A DNA stretch of 41,694 bases from RECG01 sp964444805. GTDB taxonomy: Bacteria; Bacillota_I; Bacilli_A; Acholeplasmatales; Acholeplasmataceae. Both the position numbers and the translations under genes were made by a program. The notes below the pieces were generated by a model. It was not told the origin of the DNA. It ran no database searches and saw only the letters and a list, made by a program, of their open reading frames with translations. Shown piece by piece: positions 38,727 through 41,694 of this stretch (the stretch's first letter is position 1; each line of letters begins with the position of its first letter). Where the stretch lies: positions 1 through 41,694 of the forward strand of contig CAYUIK010000031.1 of the NCBI GenBank assembly GCA_964444805.1, read 5' to 3'.

Positions 38727-40438
38727 CATATACGCATACGAACAATGAACTGACCATGGAAAACCTCGGTCAAGACGTACAACTGAAGGGCTGGGTTGCT
38801 AAAACGAGAGACCTCGGCGGACTTGTTTTTATCGACCTGCGCGATCGCTTTGGAATTACGCAACTCGTTATGAAACCCGATGCGCTCAATGATGACCTCA
38901 TTCGATCGATTAAAAATGAGTTCGTCATCGAAGTCAGAGGTATCGTCATCGAACGAGAAAGTAAGAATAGACGCATCGTCACAGGAGAAATCGAGGTCGA
39001 GGTCACAAGCCTACGCATTCTCGCTAAAAGTTTGACCCCACCGCTCTATATCACGGATCAAACCGATGCGCTCGAAGAGACGAGACTCAAATACCGTTAC
39101 CTTGATCTTAGGCGGCCGATCATGCAAAACTATTTGATCAAGCGCCACGAGATTACGCAATCGATTCGACGGGTACTCGTCGATCAGGGGTACTATGAAC
39201 TCGAGACCCCGATCCTGGGAAAATCCACGCCGGAAGGAGCTAGGGACTACCTCGTTCCCTCCAGGCTCTATCCGAGTACGTTCTATGCCTTGCCGCAGTC
39301 CCCGCAAATTTATAAACAGCTCTTCATGATCGCCGGATTCGAGAAGTACTTCCAAATCGCCCGATGTTTTCGCGATGAGGACTTGCGCGCAGATCGTCAG
39401 CCTGAGTTCACACAGGTCGACATTGAAGCTTCATTCATCGATGAAAACGATGTGATGGAATTGACCGAGAAGATCATGGAAAAAACATTAAAACATGTCT
39501 TGGGTATCGAGATCGAAAGACCGTTTTCACGTATCACATACGATGAGGCGATCTCGACTTATGGTACGGATAAGCCCGATATTCGCTATGCGCTTCACTT
39601 AACGGATTATACCGAGTTTTTCAAGGACATCGATGTTCCGTTGTTCGACTCGTGTGAAACGATTAAGGGCATACGCGTCGATGACGCTTCGTCGCTATCA
39701 CGAAAAGTCATCGATCAACTGACCGACCTTGTCAAGAAAAATCACGGAAAAGCACTCGCCTATCTCAAACAGCAAAACGGACAATATTCGGGAAGCATCC
39801 GCAAGTTTCTTGATGATTCGCAGCTCGCATCACTCGACTTAAAAGATCATGCCATGATCCTGTTCGTTCCGGGATCGTTTGAGGATGTCAGTAAATCGCT
39901 CGGTGCTCTTCGCATCCGACTCGCACACATGCTCGATCTCATTCCTAAAAACGAGTACGCGTTTTTATGGGTAACCGATTGGCCTTTGCTCGAGTATGAT
40001 GCAACCGATGAGCGTTTTTATGCCAAGCATCACCCTTTTACGGCACCAACGGATCCGATGCAATTGAAAAACGATCCGCACAACGCTCGTGCGCGAGCAT
40101 ACGACATCGTTTTAAACGGTTATGAGATCGGCGGCGGTTCGATCCGTATCCATGACATGGATGTACAAAACATGATGTTCAAAACGCTCGGTTTGCAAGA
40201 AGAAGACGTCAAGGACCGCTTCGGTTTTTTTGTTGAAGCACTCCGATACGGTACGCCCCCGCATGGAGGCATCGCGCTCGGACTCGACCGGATCGTCATG
40301 CTGCTGACACATACCGATAATATCAAGGATGTCATCGCCTTTCCCAAAACCCAAAGTGCGAAGGACATCATGATGGATGCTCCGAGTCGCGTCGACCAGA
40401 CGCAACTCGATGAACTCAAGATGAAAGTAGGTGATTGA
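38723..40438 (+). CDS. aspS: Aspartyl-tRNA synthetase (bacterial type)
   Basis: A 571-residue class II synthetase with an N-terminal OB-fold anticodon domain ('GQDVQLKGWVAKTRDLGGLV'), motif 2 'RCFRDEDLRADRQPEFTQVD', the bacterial GAD insertion (about 290-400), 'KHHPFTAP', 'EIGGGSIRIHD' and motif 3 'GGIALGLDRIVMLL'. It is slightly shorter than the usual 590. The GAC specifier of the operon's T-box fits regulation by uncharged tRNA-Asp. The end overlaps the msrA region: an AGGTGAT ribosome binding site lies at its stop codon. Confidence 0.97.
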   Translation: MTYTHTNNELTMENLGQDVQLKGWVAKTRDLGGLVFIDLRDRFGITQLVMKPDALNDDLIRSIKNEFVIEVRGIVIERESKNRRIVTGEIEVEVTSLRILAKSLTPPLYITDQTDALEETRLKYRYLDLRRPIMQNYLIKRHEITQSIRRVLVDQGYYELETPILGKSTPEGARDYLVPSRLYPSTFYALPQSPQIYKQLFMIAGFEKYFQIARCFRDEDLRADRQPEFTQVDIEASFIDENDVMELTEKIMEKTLKHVLGIEIERPFSRITYDEAISTYGTDKPDIRYALHLTDYTEFFKDIDVPLFDSCETIKGIRVDDASSLSRKVIDQLTDLVKKNHGKALAYLKQQNGQYSGSIRKFLDDSQLASLDLKDHAMILFVPGSFEDVSKSLGALRIRLAHMLDLIPKNEYAFLWVTDWPLLEYDATDERFYAKHHPFTAPTDPMQLKNDPHNARARAYDIVLNGYEIGGGSIRIHDMDVQNMMFKTLGLQEEDVKDRFGFFVEALRYGTPPHGGIALGLDRIVMLLTHTDNIKDVIAFPKTQSAKDIMMDAPSRVDQTQLDELKMKVGD

Positions 40439-40440
40439 TC

Positions 40441-40938
40441 GTGAAGTCAATCGTATTGGCAGGTGGCTGTTTTTGGGGCGTTGAAGCCTATTTCAAGCAA
40501 CTGAAAGGCGTGTTGGACACGTCTGTGGGCTACGTTGACGGCAATAAGAGAAATCCTTCATACGAAGAAGTCTGTCAAGGTGTTGCCACGCACGCCGAGG
40601 CGTGTCGCGTCACCTATGACGAAACGATGTTGACGCTCGAAGAGATCCTTGACCATTTCTTTCGTATCATCAATCCTTTTACGCCAAACCGACAGGGCCA
40701 TGATATCGGCTTTCAGTATCGAAGCGGCATCTACTATGAACGAGAAGGCGAAGAGGAGCGGATCTACGATTTCCTCGAAAAGCACTTTAAAAAGGACCTA
40801 ACGCGTGTTGCAACACGCGTCTTGAAAAACGAGGATTATGATTTGGCCGAGCCGGAGCATCAGAACTATTTAGAGAAAAATCCCAATGGTTATTGTCACG
40901 TCAATCTTGGGCTCGCCCGGCGAGAGGAGAAAAAATGA
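40441..40938 (+). CDS. msrA: Peptide methionine sulfoxide reductase MsrA
   Basis: A 165-residue enzyme reducing methionine-S-sulfoxide. The catalytic motif GCFWG is at 9-13 ('AGGCFWGVEAYF'). 'GYVDGNKRNPSYEEVC' and 'GHDIGFQYRSGIYY' are family segments, and a C-terminal cysteine in 'NGYCHVN' could be resolving. I chose GTG at 40441, about 9 nt after the GG of AGGTGAT, over the TTG at 40435, which overlaps the aspS stop. It is cotranscribed with the synthetases; its stop overlaps the start of comEB (ATGA). Confidence 0.94.
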   Translation: MKSIVLAGGCFWGVEAYFKQLKGVLDTSVGYVDGNKRNPSYEEVCQGVATHAEACRVTYDETMLTLEEILDHFFRIINPFTPNRQGHDIGFQYRSGIYYEREGEEERIYDFLEKHFKKDLTRVATRVLKNEDYDLAEPEHQNYLEKNPNGYCHVNLGLARREEKK

Positions 40939-41411
40939 TGCGCTTGGATTATTTGTCCTGGGACGCTTACTTCATGGGCGTTGCCAAACTATCGGCCATG
41001 CGCAGCAAGGATCCCGCAACACAGGTCGGAGCGTGTATCGTCAATACCGATAAGCGTATCGTCGGTATCGGCTACAATGGACTTCCGATGGGATGTCAGG
41101 ATGATGTGTTTCCGTGGTCAAACGAAGGTGAAATTGCGGAAACCAAGTATCCTTACGTCGTTCATGCCGAAGCGAACGCGATTCTCAATGCGACGACAAA
41201 ACTCAAAGATGCGACGATCTATGTCACACTTTTTCCCTGTCATGAATGCGTGAAACTGATCATTCAAAGTGGCATTCGTGAGATTATTTATGAGACGAAT
41301 AAGGAAACGAAATCGACGGTTCATAAAGCCGCCTTACGCATGCTCGAAGCTGCGGGTGTTTCCTATCGTCAAATTCAGACAGGGAGGTTGACCTATGCGA
41401 GCGTTTCTTGA
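40935..41411 (+). CDS. comEB: dCMP deaminase (ComEB family)
   Basis: A 158-residue zinc deaminase turning dCMP to dUMP, the substrate of ThyA. The zinc motifs are 'HAEANAIL' (His and catalytic Glu) and 'PCHECVK' (PCxxC). 'RSKDPATQVGACIV' and 'GIGYNGLP' are typical of the family. Two ATGs are possible (40935, overlapping the msrA stop, or 40938); AGGAG lies 5 or 8 nt upstream, so they cannot be separated. The 3' end overlaps the next gene by 17 nt. Confidence 0.94.
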   Translation: MMRLDYLSWDAYFMGVAKLSAMRSKDPATQVGACIVNTDKRIVGIGYNGLPMGCQDDVFPWSNEGEIAETKYPYVVHAEANAILNATTKLKDATIYVTLFPCHECVKLIIQSGIREIIYETNKETKSTVHKAALRMLEAAGVSYRQIQTGRLTYASVS

Positions 41412-41694
41412 AAAGTATCGTAGGCCATTGATCGTGATCAGTTTTCCCTACGTCTATCTTCTCATGATCCTGATCTTGCCGACTGGATTCGCGGGAACTG
41501 CGCCCGGTGGATTGACATCCGTGGGTGAAGCGATTACGATCGATGGATACGAACAGAGCGAAAACATCCATACCGTTTACGTGCTCTCTTATAACCCGCT
41601 TACACCGTTTCAGTCGTGGTTGTTGTCCGCCGACGACAAAATGAGCGTTCGACCCATGAATGTCTTTGAAAAGGACCTTTCATGGCGGGAACAG
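41395..41694 (+). CDS. Start of a membrane-anchored PDZ/Lon-like protease (YlbL/SepM-like), cut by window edge
   Basis: Exactly 100 codons are visible from the ATG at 41395, which lies 7 nt after AGGGAGG, and the frame is open to the last base. One membrane helix (about 12-32, 'IVISFPYVYLLMILILPTG') follows a basic start; the next part, 'APGGLTSVGEAITIDGYEQS' and 'IHTVYVLSYNPLTPFQSWLL', resembles the region after the anchor in YlbL/SepM proteins (short 'P-x-G-x-x' turn then strands) before the PDZ and Lon-type serine protease domains. Those domains lie beyond the window, so the assignment is tentative. Coupled to comEB by a 17-nt overlap. Confidence 0.55.
   Translation, partial: MRAFLEKYRRPLIVISFPYVYLLMILILPTGFAGTAPGGLTSVGEAITIDGYEQSENIHTVYVLSYNPLTPFQSWLLSADDKMSVRPMNVFEKDLSWREQ

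Noticed and set aside
1..41694. CRISPR array, tRNA, rRNA, insertion sequence, prophage or defence island
   Set aside because: No regularly spaced repeats, no cloverleaf-like sequences, no transposase, integrase or phage genes were seen; base and codon use look even across the window.

Overview
Taxonomic setting. The window is a dense, mid-GC (mid-40s % by eye) bacterial chromosome segment of the Bacillota/Mycoplasmatota type. Strong AGGAGG-type ribosome binding sites, two transcriptional T-box leaders, a TPP and a preQ1 riboswitch, RNase J, RecU, PepV, the YmfF/YmfH pair, ComEB and SepF all point to the low-GC Gram-positive branch. TGA ends many genes (ychF, ileS, deoC, apt, rsh, hisS, aspS), so the code is standard and not the Mycoplasma code. 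No peptidoglycan gene lies beside ftsZ or recU; a wall-poor lineage such as Izemoplasmatales/Acholeplasmatales relatives is my guess and is not proven by the window. No tRNA, rRNA, insertion sequence, phage gene or CRISPR array was seen: this is housekeeping sequence.

Layout. 1-2963: end of an FtsX-like permease plus a fused ABC ATPase-permease. 3008-5739: nitroreductase, histidine phosphatase, mutY, and queT behind a preQ1-I riboswitch. 5845-13872: tgt, then a division-cluster remnant ftsZ-ychF-yggS-sepF, an Ile T-box, ileS and surE. 13926-18666: unknown gene-deoC-deoD-ymfF-ymfH operon. 18840-22888: ssb, then pepV-thyA-folA-plsC. 22872-26949: minus-strand histidine phosphatase, plus-strand pdp, minus-strand LTA-synthase-like sulfatase. 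27160-28904 (minus): unknown gene-nfeD-SPFH operon. 29072-32153: TPP riboswitch-thiT, minus-strand recU, a degenerate RNase J. 32178-36685: minus-strand rarA diverging from apt-rsh-dtd. 36690-end: Asp-type T-box, acetyltransferase, hisS, aspS, msrA, comEB and the start of a PDZ-protease-like gene running off the edge.

How the genes work together. Several operons form a nucleoside salvage economy: pdp, deoD and deoC break down deoxynucleosides, apt recovers adenine, and thyA, folA and comEB make dTMP. Vitamin-like precursors are imported through ECF S-components (QueT, ThiT), each under its own riboswitch; queuosine salvage is completed by tgt on the opposite strand. Amino-acid starvation is read by two T-boxes and by a bifunctional Rsh.

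Most notable points. Tgt has lost all four zinc-ligand residues. The hisS-aspS operon is led by a T-box whose Stem I seems reduced to a short hairpin with a GAC (Asp) specifier, and its first gene is a GNAT acetyltransferase. pepV has a hairpin exactly between its Shine-Dalgarno sequence and its start codon. The RNase J copy lacks the motif C histidine. Promoters in the window repeatedly show a TGn-TATAAT extended -10.
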